Source: Dyella_B acidisoli
GTDB lineage: Bacteria > Pseudomonadota > Gammaproteobacteria > Xanthomonadales > Rhodanobacteraceae
Direction: 5' to 3'
Assembly: GCF_049532895.1 (NCBI RefSeq)
Contig: NZ_CP064031.1
Location: 2,356,001-2,420,000, forward strand
Length of the DNA: 64,000 nt
Of the stretch, positions 52,896 to 60,801 are shown piece by piece (the first letter of the stretch is position 1; every line of letters begins with the position of its first letter). The notes under the pieces are model-generated. The model did not search any database. It was not told the DNA's origin and worked only from the letters and a program-made list of their open reading frames with translations. The translations under genes and the position numbers were made by a program.

Positions 52896-53972
52896 ATGTA
52901 TAACTGTCATGACGATGTACTGGCGTACCACGATAAAGAAGTGACGCTACCCACGCCAGAGCAAACCAAGATGCGTGAGCGAAGGAATGCAAATCGCAAC
53001 CGACTCGATCGTGGGTTGACGAAAGCAGGTCACCCGTTACCTGCCGAGCACAAGAGCCAAGGCTCTTACGCCATGAAAACCATGGTGCAACATTCGGATA
53101 ACGACTACGACATCGACGATGGAGTGTATTTCGATAGAGCAGATCTCGTCGGGCCGCGCGGTGCTGAATTGACTGCACTGCAGGCGCGCCAACGAATCCG
53201 TGACGCGGTTGATGACGGCACTTTCAAAACACCGCCTGAAGTGCATACGAACTGCGTACGTGTTGTATACGACGCCGGTTATCACGTCGACCTACCCGTC
53301 TACCGCCGCGTCGTCACTACGGATTTTTTCGGCAAGGAACAGACGATCAACGAACTCGCCAGCGCCGACTGGAAGCGCTCGGACGCCCGCGACGTCACCG
53401 CTTGGTTTGATGAAGAAAACCGGCGCCAAAGCCCCGACGATACAAATGGGCGGCAACTGCGGCGGATCACTCGCTTCATCAAGAAGTTTGCCCGTAGCCG
53501 AAGCAGTTGGCAGGGGCAGATGTTGAGTGGCTTCGGCATCACCAAGCTGGTGACCGAATGTTTTCGTGCCAATGCCGAACGGGAAGATCAGTCCCTGTAC
53601 GACACCATGCAGGCCATCCAGAATCGGCTGGCGTTCGATCTAGTAGTTAAACACCCAGTCACCCCGAACGAAACCATTACGAACGGGAGTGATGATGCTA
53701 AAGCACGGCAACTGCGCGATAAGCTCAAAGACGCGCTGGACTGGCTGGCACCTACGCAGGCTGGTGACTGCACGCGTGCTCAGGCGCTCAAATGCTGGGA
53801 TAAGGTGTTCAACACCGACTTTTTCAGCGAACGTGCCGAGGAGAAAGCTGCAAAGTCGGAGCGGATATCCTCGACGGCCCCCGCGATTTTGACGGACTGG
53901 CTGCGTCAGCAGAGCGACGAGGCGGCACAGCAAGGTGCGATGCGCAAGGAAGGTGGCGGGCGCTATGCCTGA
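52896..53972 (+). CDS. CBASS CD-NTase (cyclic nucleotide synthase)
   Basis: About 358 residues. The ATG at 52896 has GTGGAGCG nearby. Nucleotidyltransferase signature: GSYAMKT (G56-S57), then D72-x-D74 in YDIDDGVYF, and the third Asp in YHVDLPVYR (D132). With CapV as partner, 3'3'-cGAMP or a similar dinucleotide is the expected product (inference by analogy with DncV). The chain ends GGGRYA, a flexible tail that could be the Cap2 conjugation site. Its end overlaps cap2 by eight bases. Confidence 0.9.
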   Translation: MYNCHDDVLAYHDKEVTLPTPEQTKMRERRNANRNRLDRGLTKAGHPLPAEHKSQGSYAMKTMVQHSDNDYDIDDGVYFDRADLVGPRGAELTALQARQRIRDAVDDGTFKTPPEVHTNCVRVVYDAGYHVDLPVYRRVVTTDFFGKEQTINELASADWKRSDARDVTAWFDEENRRQSPDDTNGRQLRRITRFIKKFARSRSSWQGQMLSGFGITKLVTECFRANAEREDQSLYDTMQAIQNRLAFDLVVKHPVTPNETITNGSDDAKARQLRDKLKDALDWLAPTQAGDCTRAQALKCWDKVFNTDFFSERAEEKAAKSERISSTAPAILTDWLRQQSDEAAQQGAMRKEGGGRYA

Positions 53973-55818
53973 CGCCACACCCGGCGAGCGTCGGTCCGTT
54001 CACGTCGATGCACGTGCGACGCTCGCGGCGTTCCTTCAACCCGATCCGATCCGGGCGCATGAACTCAGTGCGGCCGAACTGCATCGACGTTATCCCGCCC
54101 GCCACTTTGTGGCGGGTTGGCGATTTACGTTGCCCATTGCGACAACAGCCCTCGAACTCGATGTTTTAGTAGGGGACGAATTCCCGTGGCAGGCACCACG
54201 GGTCGCCCTGGCAGGCGCTTCTCGTTTCCTGCAATGGCCACACGTTGAACGCGATGGTGTGCTTTGTCTTGTCGCTACACACGTCACGGTCGACGCGAGC
54301 AAGCCCGTCGCCGTATTGAAAGAACTTTTGGGACGCGCCGTCAACCTGCTAGAAGCCTCGCTGGCCGGGACAAATGTCGACGATTTTCGTTCCGAATTTA
54401 TGTCGTATTGGGAGTGGAGTTGGCGTAGCGAGGAATTACATCGAACGGTGTATACGCTCAGCACGCCTGAGTCTCCGAGTCGCTTTCTGGTGGCTTGGCG
54501 AGGTAATCAATGCCATGTGGTCGCAGATGATGAATCTACGTTGCGTCGCTGGCTCAGCCACCGTCATGACGAAACAGTTGCGCAGCAATCGCTGAGTGAG
54601 GGCGTTTTGCTTTGGCTTCCACAACCGTTGCTTCCGGCCGAATATCCGAAAACCGGCATGGATATGCTGCATCTCTTGCATGAGCATGCACCGGCGTTGA
54701 AAGAGAAGTTTCTCAGCACCATGGCTCAAACACCGTCACAACTTCCGATTGTGATGGCCTCCCCAACTACAGCGGGACCCGGCCAGATAGCTGTGACCTT
54801 GATAAAACCGTCGTCGACGCGTCTGCCGGCCGGAGTTCGCCGCGACCCGCTGACCAGCGGATTCCGCGCTGGCCACGTCCCTACCGATGTACTCGCACAA
54901 CGCTATCTGGGGATGGTGAGCATAGAACGTGGGGTAGCGGTTCGTTTGGATGCGGACTGGGTACACGGTCGAGGGCGAGATCCGCGCGCCCAGAGATTGC
55001 GCGACGCACGCGTGGTCGTCTTGGGTTGCGGCTCCGTTGGCGCGCCCGTTGCTATGAAACTCGCTTCAGCCGGCGTCGGTCATCTCGCCGTCGTTGATCC
55101 GGAGAGCTTGAGCGCGGCGAATGTGGGGAGGCATCCACTGGGCATCTCTGATTGCGGCCTCGGAAAGGCTAACGCATTGGCGCAGCGCCTACGTGCTGCT
55201 TACCCGCATATGATTGAGGTAACCGCGCATTCGAGTTCCTGGCAAGTTGTTGCATCCACCACGCCTCACGTGCTGCAACAGGCCGATCTGATCGTTAGCG
55301 CGATTGGCGATTGGGCAGATGAAAGCGCACTCAATGCATGGCAGATTGCCAACGGCAGGCGTATACCGATTCTGTATGGATGGACAGAAGCTTATGCCGC
55401 AGCGGGCCACAGCGTCTTGATAGGTTCCGTGGGCGGCTGTTTAGCGTGTGGCTTCACGGGCCTCGGCGTCCCATCCCTTGCGGTTGCCCAGAGCAATGGA
55501 GCGATTGATCTCCAGCAGGAGCCTGCGTGTGGCACAACATTCCAAATGTACGGCCCGGTGGAATTGACGCACGTTGAAGCGCTGATCGCAGAGCATGCGC
55601 TTGATACGCTGCTCGGCATCAACGATGGTGGATTGAATCACCGTATTTGGGTGGGGCGAAGACGAGGCTTGATCGACCCAAACGTTGAATGGACCCCCGA
55701 GTGGCTCGCGTTTACGAACTGGCCCCCGCATGAAGGACGCATCTATGAACGGGCATGGCCCTGTCGCGCAACCTGCACTTGCCGGAGCCAGGACGGTGAT
55801 CATCTTTGCAATAGGTAA
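53965..55818 (+). CDS. cap2: CBASS Cap2, E2-E1 fusion ligase-like protein
   Basis: About 617 residues. The ATG at 53965 overlaps the cyclase stop. The N-terminal E2-like domain has the active Cys in VERDGVLCLVATH (C101). The C-terminal ThiF/E1-like domain has the nucleotide site VVVLGCGSVGAPVAMKLASA (about 350-370) followed by VVDPESLSAANVGRH, and a cysteine-bearing crossover GCLACGFTG (about 492). Cap2 primes the CD-NTase by joining its C-terminus to a target (known). It overlaps cap3 by 74 bases. Confidence 0.92.
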   Translation: MPDATPGERRSVHVDARATLAAFLQPDPIRAHELSAAELHRRYPARHFVAGWRFTLPIATTALELDVLVGDEFPWQAPRVALAGASRFLQWPHVERDGVLCLVATHVTVDASKPVAVLKELLGRAVNLLEASLAGTNVDDFRSEFMSYWEWSWRSEELHRTVYTLSTPESPSRFLVAWRGNQCHVVADDESTLRRWLSHRHDETVAQQSLSEGVLLWLPQPLLPAEYPKTGMDMLHLLHEHAPALKEKFLSTMAQTPSQLPIVMASPTTAGPGQIAVTLIKPSSTRLPAGVRRDPLTSGFRAGHVPTDVLAQRYLGMVSIERGVAVRLDADWVHGRGRDPRAQRLRDARVVVLGCGSVGAPVAMKLASAGVGHLAVVDPESLSAANVGRHPLGISDCGLGKANALAQRLRAAYPHMIEVTAHSSSWQVVASTTPHVLQQADLIVSAIGDWADESALNAWQIANGRRIPILYGWTEAYAAAGHSVLIGSVGGCLACGFTGLGVPSLAVAQSNGAIDLQQEPACGTTFQMYGPVELTHVEALIAEHALDTLLGINDGGLNHRIWVGRRRGLIDPNVEWTPEWLAFTNWPPHEGRIYERAWPCRATCTCRSQDGDHLCNR

Positions 55819-56290
55819 TTCAGGCCAAGAACTGATCTTGCACGATCGTGTGCTGGATCATTTCAAGCGGCATCGCCAACTGACCTCGAAGTCGGCGGAA
55901 GCCGGAGGTCAGTTGTTTGCGCGCTTTGAGGGATACCAGATTCATGTTGTCGAGGCGACTGGTCCTCATCAAGAGGATAAACGTGGTCGATTCAGTTTCC
56001 TCCCCAATCGAAATAAAGAACAGCGCGATATCGACAACTTTTATCGCAATGGGCTTATTTTCATTGGAGATTGGCATACACATCCACAAGACATACCAGT
56101 CCCCTCCGTCACGGATATCGCATCCATCACTGATTGCTTTCGGAAGTCTCAACACAACCTGTACGCTTTTGTATTGATTGTTGTTGGCCGCCGTGAAGCT
56201 CCAGAAGGATTAAACATCTCATTGCATAACGGCACGGAGATGTGGACCCCGCAGACAGAAGAAGTCAACGATCGGCACTCGTCTATTTGA
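55745..56290 (+). CDS. cap3: CBASS Cap3, JAB/MPN isopeptidase
   Basis: About 181 residues. The ATG at 55745 is preferred because AAGGA lies eight bases upstream. JAMM motif: E52 in SAEAGGQLF, then H111-x-H113-x7-S121-x2-D124 in GDWHTHPQDIPVPSVTD. The set is complete, so the zinc protease should be active. Cap3 cleaves the conjugates made by Cap2 and limits priming (known). It is the last gene of the operon. Confidence 0.92.
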   Translation: MNGHGPVAQPALAGARTVIIFAIGNSGQELILHDRVLDHFKRHRQLTSKSAEAGGQLFARFEGYQIHVVEATGPHQEDKRGRFSFLPNRNKEQRDIDNFYRNGLIFIGDWHTHPQDIPVPSVTDIASITDCFRKSQHNLYAFVLIVVGRREAPEGLNISLHNGTEMWTPQTEEVNDRHSSI

Positions 56291-56463
56291 TAAGGCATGA
56301 CATCCACGGCGGCTTCTTTCATTAATCCTGTTATCGTCAAGATTCATGCGTGTCTGATAGCAAACGCATTGGGAACATTGACTTCCAGACGCTTTCAGCA
56401 TCCCGTGAGTGGCTATGAAACCTCTTACCAAAGCACCACCATGCCCAGGAAGGAGTATGTCAA

Positions 56464-57315
56464 ATGGGGCTTTTCTATCACTACTGCGTTCCATCGACGT
56501 TCCATTCAATCGTCAGTGGGCGATCACTTTGGCTATCGTCGCTCTCCATGTCCAATGACAGCATGGAGGGAAAGTTGGTTTCGAACATTGTTTCCACTTT
56601 AGCCAAAGATGACAAAGTGGAAGCGAAGGTTTTGGAAGAAATCAAAACCATTGTCGGTTTTTATGAATATGTGGCTGACGGGTTTGGTATCTGCCTCTCC
56701 GTAGAGGGAGACTTATTAAGCCAATGGCGCGGATATGCCGGTGATGCAACGGGCTTTTCGATCGGCTTCAACGGGCTTTACCTGGCGCAACTCGCAGAAC
56801 AACAAAAGGACGCCAACATCGTCGTTCAACGTGTCATCTATGACAAACAGCAGCAAGTTGATCTGGTCAAGCCACTCTATGAGACTATCAAAAAACGTGT
56901 CGAAAGCGGCCCGCTGGGAGAGCAAGATGAGACATCTGCTGAGGCTACGGAATCGTTTGGTCAAGCATTGGCCTATGAGGAAAAGTTGAATAAAGCGCGT
57001 GTAAACCTCATCCAGCGCTTTGGGCCTACCATTCCCCCCTCTCTATTTGCGATGAAAAGCTCAGCTTTTGCTGAGGAAAAGGAGTGGCGTGTGATTTCTC
57101 TTGGTGTTGCGCTGGGGAACTGCTCGTTTCGTGTTTCGGGAAATAAGATTGTTCCCTATCGGTCATTGGCGCTCGACGACCTAACGCAACCTGCGATCGT
57201 CAAGGTGATCCTTGGTCCCAAAAATCCCACGCCAAAGCGAGTCGTCGAACGATTTCTTGAAAACAACGGCTTCAAAGATGTCCGGGTGGAGCAGTCCACG
57301 TTAACCTATCGTTGA
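56464..57315 (+). CDS. DUF2971 protein
   Basis: A 283-residue protein. The start YHYCVPSTFHSIVSGRSLWL, then SMSNDSMEG, and later LLSQWRGYAGDATGFSIGF and FAEEKEWRVI are hallmarks of DUF2971. The family is often found in defence islands but has no known reaction. It lies 173 bases after cap3 on the same strand, so it may be part of an extended defence unit. Its last 44 bases overlap the end of the convergent HNH gene. Confidence 0.75.
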   Translation: MGLFYHYCVPSTFHSIVSGRSLWLSSLSMSNDSMEGKLVSNIVSTLAKDDKVEAKVLEEIKTIVGFYEYVADGFGICLSVEGDLLSQWRGYAGDATGFSIGFNGLYLAQLAEQQKDANIVVQRVIYDKQQQVDLVKPLYETIKKRVESGPLGEQDETSAEATESFGQALAYEEKLNKARVNLIQRFGPTIPPSLFAMKSSAFAEEKEWRVISLGVALGNCSFRVSGNKIVPYRSLALDDLTQPAIVKVILGPKNPTPKRVVERFLENNGFKDVRVEQSTLTYR

Positions 57316-58357
57316 TTGGCACGACACGCAGACGCCCCTGTAAGCTCAGCCATTCGCAAAACGCAGGGATGAATTCGGACAGGTCGAACACGCCCGTCTT
57401 CGCTCCATTGAGACTAGATATGTACACCTTACCGAATCCTTGCGGCATATCGGCCACAACGATCGGTGCGTCGAAGCGATAGGCAACCGCGATACCAATC
57501 ATCGAGAGTACGACGCCTGTCTGCATGACCAATGCAATGTGGTATTCATGCTTTTTTCCCTGAGTCAAAAAATCGATCAGTTTGTCGATGGGCGGGATGA
57601 CTACGGCAACTGAGTTCAGGCGTGTCATCACGTCCGACACATTCCAGGGCAACGGTTCTTTTGAAGATTGGCCAATTAGAAAATTACGCATCTGCGACCC
57701 TGTGCGGGACTCAATGTATTGCAGGCCGAATTCTATGCAACAAATTTCATAGATCACCTTGGCTTGTTCGGCAAACAGCACGTCGAAATCGGCACCGAAC
57801 GGTGCCGTGAACGAAGAATCCACACTCCTCTCAAACGGCCTGCCTGCAATGACGGCGCTTGCCACGGCTTCGATCTGTTGATCCGTGCAATTGAATTTTT
57901 TGCCGTCTCCGTTTTTAAAAAAGCGAGTTACTGCTTTTCGAACAATCGAGGGAATTTTCGCCTCGTCGGCGAAATCAAGCGACATTTTGAATGTAAACAA
58001 GCCGTCGACGAATGAAATTTCGGGTGCTTGACCAACAACCGTTGGTTTCCAGTTTTCGTCGAGCTTGAACCTAATGGATGTTTCGCCGTCCTTCGCCATA
58101 AAGATGTCATCGAATGGGCGCGGTAGGTGTCCCTGTTTGCCCGCAACGCGATAAGTTGCGCGCGCGAGGCGTACGACGGCTTGATTGACGAAAGCCGCGT
58201 CTATGGTGTGGCCAAGCTTGCTATTGCAAGATTTGCACAGAATGAAATCCGAAATATCGCCACCCGCAGCTTCGGGAAAGATATGTTCGTCAGTTAATGG
58301 CAATGTTGGGTCGAGACAAAGAATGCAGAAGCTGTGCTCTTTTGTGGTGGCTCGCAT
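57272..58357 (-). CDS. HNH-type zinc endonuclease-like protein
   Basis: A 361-residue protein. The N-terminal HNH fold has C11-x2-C14, then TDEHIFPEAAGG (E-H pair), then ILCKSCNSKLG (second Cys pair and N). This is an intact HNH zinc-finger nuclease pattern. The remaining 300 residues are of unknown fold, with one hydrophobic stretch near VVLSMIGIAVAYRF. HNH proteins of this build are common in defence islands. Tail-to-tail overlap with the DUF2971 gene suggests the two moved together or evolved as a unit. Confidence 0.7.
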   Translation of the reverse strand: MRATTKEHSFCILCLDPTLPLTDEHIFPEAAGGDISDFILCKSCNSKLGHTIDAAFVNQAVVRLARATYRVAGKQGHLPRPFDDIFMAKDGETSIRFKLDENWKPTVVGQAPEISFVDGLFTFKMSLDFADEAKIPSIVRKAVTRFFKNGDGKKFNCTDQQIEAVASAVIAGRPFERSVDSSFTAPFGADFDVLFAEQAKVIYEICCIEFGLQYIESRTGSQMRNFLIGQSSKEPLPWNVSDVMTRLNSVAVVIPPIDKLIDFLTQGKKHEYHIALVMQTGVVLSMIGIAVAYRFDAPIVVADMPQGFGKVYISSLNGAKTGVFDLSEFIPAFCEWLSLQGRLRVVPINDRLTWTAPPGHL

Positions 58358-58609
58358 AGTTCGGTTTCCCTATTCCCTTTCAGAACGCGCTCCCCACCAC
58401 TGAAGGCGGCTTACTAGCTATCGTCTATTACCCATCGGCGAGGAAATCTGGACTCTAGTGAAAATCCTTCGGTGGGTGTCAGATAGCATCGAAGGAACGC
58501 AAACCTCTACGGAAGGAGTCATAACGCTCTTGTGTGTCCTGCGCGACTGTTATCGAGGATTTGTCCTTGCCTCGACGCCCGGACTTCAGATTACCAAGCA
58601 GCGGTAGAG

Positions 58610-58927
58610 CTAGGTGTGCTGAAGCAACGCCATCAGGCGCCGCCTTTTGACCAGGGAAAGGCGATGAAATGTGGCGATGAGAGTAGCTAAGTCATCATCG
58701 TTGGCGAAAAAATAAGCAATCGGCACATCAAGTACTTCCCCGAGCTTGGCCAGGGTGCTGGTATCCGGCGTATGTTTGCCCCGTTCGTACTGATTGATCC
58801 TGGGAGAAGCTACAGAGGGATCTAAACCCGCACGCACTCCCAGCTCGCGCTGGGATAGCCCGGTGACCGTTCTGGCCTCGCGCAGGCGAGCAGCGACCAC
58901 CGCCTCCTTTTTGCCTCCACGTGCCAC
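58610..58927 (-). CDS. XRE-family helix-turn-helix regulator
   Basis: A 105-residue protein. The HTH is VTGLSQRELGVRAGLDPSVA, then INQYERGKHTPDTSTLAKLG, as in Cro/CI-type domains, followed by a short helical tail. It is divergent from the gene at 59075. It likely controls itself and the neighbouring genes, as in many island regulators. Confidence 0.85.
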   Translation of the reverse strand: MARGGKKEAVVAARLREARTVTGLSQRELGVRAGLDPSVASPRINQYERGKHTPDTSTLAKLGEVLDVPIAYFFANDDDLATLIATFHRLSLVKRRRLMALLQHT

Positions 58928-59074
58928 CAGTTCCGTCGCCCTCGCTGTATTGCGAGAAGCTTCGATGGCATGGATTTGCCTGCATACTAAGACTTCCTTA
59001 GTATAGGCGAGCTATGGTGGGGTTAAAGGCCACACTGCCTCCTGCTTCTTAATTCAACGACTTAAAGGTTTGAC

Positions 59075-59869
59075 GTGAATCCAACCGATCTGACCGCCAG
59101 CCTTTTCTTTTCGGCGGCCGTACGGGTGGGGGCAGACATCGCCCTGACACGCCTGCTGCCTCTGGATGCCCTCAACAAGCCGCTTGCACCGCACGACAAC
59201 TACTCACAGCGCGTGCTGCTATCGCTTCACGCGCTGGGGATCATCGAGCCGGAACTGTCTCAGTCTCATGCTGAGGACTGGCTGCTCGCGCGAGACTGGA
59301 TGCGCCATGGGTTTGACAGCATCGCGTGGCGGATTCGCTGGGCGTCGCGTGACTGCCGCCGGCAGCACGAAGAAGTCAAGGAGCTGCTCCGTGACATCGA
59401 GTTCTCCGAAGACACATCCCAGGCACTCCTAGCACTGTGGGAGGACCTCGCATTAGCGGAAGTCACTCAATATGCGCGGTGGACCTTGGCCAAGTCGGGC
59501 TACAACCCCGAGTGGACGGATCAAGCGGTTGATGCATTGCGTCGGGCGCTGGAAGACTTCAGCGTCGGCCAGGTGATGTACCTGATCTATCTGGCCATGC
59601 GCACATTGGCGATGACGCATCAACAAGGTGGAATGGATGTCGCCCGGCTAAGCCTAGTCTTCGCAGATACGATCGCCGGCTACGCTCGTCGTGCCCAGGT
59701 TGAAAGCTGGGCCATTCGCGGCATGAGCAGGCCCACCGATCTACCCATGAGCACCCTCGCACTCATCTTCGCGCACGAAGTGACACGGCTGGATGACGAA
59801 TACCTGACGGTCAGACCCTCGGCCGAAGCACTAGCAAACGCCATGACACGGCACCGCACGCTCCATTAA
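59075..59869 (+). CDS. Helical hypothetical protein next to an SseB-like gene
   Basis: A 264-residue all-helical protein. The GTG start has AAAGG upstream. No motif or signal peptide is seen; there are many Trp and Arg residues (for example SIAWRIRWASRDCRRQHEEV). It is followed 60 bases later by an SseB-like gene, so the two probably form an operon opposite the XRE regulator. Function unknown. Confidence 0.6.
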   Translation: MNPTDLTASLFFSAAVRVGADIALTRLLPLDALNKPLAPHDNYSQRVLLSLHALGIIEPELSQSHAEDWLLARDWMRHGFDSIAWRIRWASRDCRRQHEEVKELLRDIEFSEDTSQALLALWEDLALAEVTQYARWTLAKSGYNPEWTDQAVDALRRALEDFSVGQVMYLIYLAMRTLAMTHQQGGMDVARLSLVFADTIAGYARRAQVESWAIRGMSRPTDLPMSTLALIFAHEVTRLDDEYLTVRPSAEALANAMTRHRTLH

Positions 59870-59928
59870 CTCGTTCTGGCGATGCATGGAGAGTCTGCAA
59901 CGAGTAATGACTGAGTAGGAATACGCGG

Positions 59929-60678
59929 ATGGCACACGCGGGAGATGATCGATTAGAGGCATTGTGGCTTCACGCCAGTCATAGCAATCAGGCAGAAACG
60001 GCCTTTTTGCGCGAGTTGAGCGATCAGCGGGTAACGGCAATCCTACGGCAACCCCCGGGAGCTGGTGAGGCCGCTCCAGAACGTAACCTTGTGCAATGGC
60101 ACCGTGAGACCGATGGCACTACGTTTGTTCCTGTCTTCACCCGCGCAACCCACCTGCCCTTCGCGCTGCCGTCACCGGCTCAGGGCGTGCAGGTTCTCAT
60201 GCGCGTGCTGTTGGCAGCGGGCGGTGACCAAACGTACATCGTTAATCCACTATCAGAGGCGCCCTTCGAACTGCGGGCAACGCAGCGCGTGTTGCTGCGT
60301 CGTTTTATCGCGGAATCGCATCACGACGCTGAATGGCCTTCCCGTCGCGCGCCTTGGATCTTTCGGCTACCCGACGATGCGCTTTATCCGGTGGCGGTCA
60401 AATTAGTGGAGTGGTTCAACGCTACGGGCCGTGTTGATCAAGCATTCCTTTATGAACTCACGCGAGGCAAGGAACGTCGGACTGAGATCGTGTTGGGGTT
60501 GAATGAGCCTACGGATAGAAGGCTTGCAGACACGCTGAAAACGATAGCGACTCAAGCCGGACTCGATACAGCATCCTTTATCGTTCGCTTTCTGCCAGAC
60601 GAACCATCGCACCGGGAAGGCTTGGCACAAGCCGGTATGACACCGTTTTATCAACGACCGGGGACATCACGCCACTAA
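59929..60678 (+). CDS. SseB-like protein
   Basis: A 249-residue protein. N-terminal SseB domain: FVPVFTRATHLPFALP. The C-terminal part, AFLYELTRGKERRTEIVLGL, then FIVRFLPDEPSHREG, fits the SseB C-terminal domain. SseB was first noted for serine sensitivity in E. coli, and relatives are often found with polymorphic toxins and secretion systems as accessory or immunity-like proteins (known trend). Partner of the gene at 59075. Confidence 0.65.
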   Translation: MAHAGDDRLEALWLHASHSNQAETAFLRELSDQRVTAILRQPPGAGEAAPERNLVQWHRETDGTTFVPVFTRATHLPFALPSPAQGVQVLMRVLLAAGGDQTYIVNPLSEAPFELRATQRVLLRRFIAESHHDAEWPSRRAPWIFRLPDDALYPVAVKLVEWFNATGRVDQAFLYELTRGKERRTEIVLGLNEPTDRRLADTLKTIATQAGLDTASFIVRFLPDEPSHREGLAQAGMTPFYQRPGTSRH

Positions 60679-60751
60679 GGTGGTCGCCTGCCCTAGTGTG
60701 ACCATAGTTTATGGGGATCACGGATTAATGGACGTGGCGTTATCTCCTCAC

Positions 60752-60779
60752 GCCCTCCCCTGCTGTCGCAGAGGAGGGC
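60752..60779 (-). terminator. Hairpin downstream of the autotransporter gene
   Basis: Outer stem GCCCTCC / GGAGGGC and inner stem CTGC / GCAG around loop TGTC. It lies 23 bases after the leftward stop at 60802. No T-tract follows, so it may only stabilise the transcript end. Confidence 0.4.
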
Positions 60780-60801
60780 ACAGCATCGCGAGCATTCAGG
60801 C

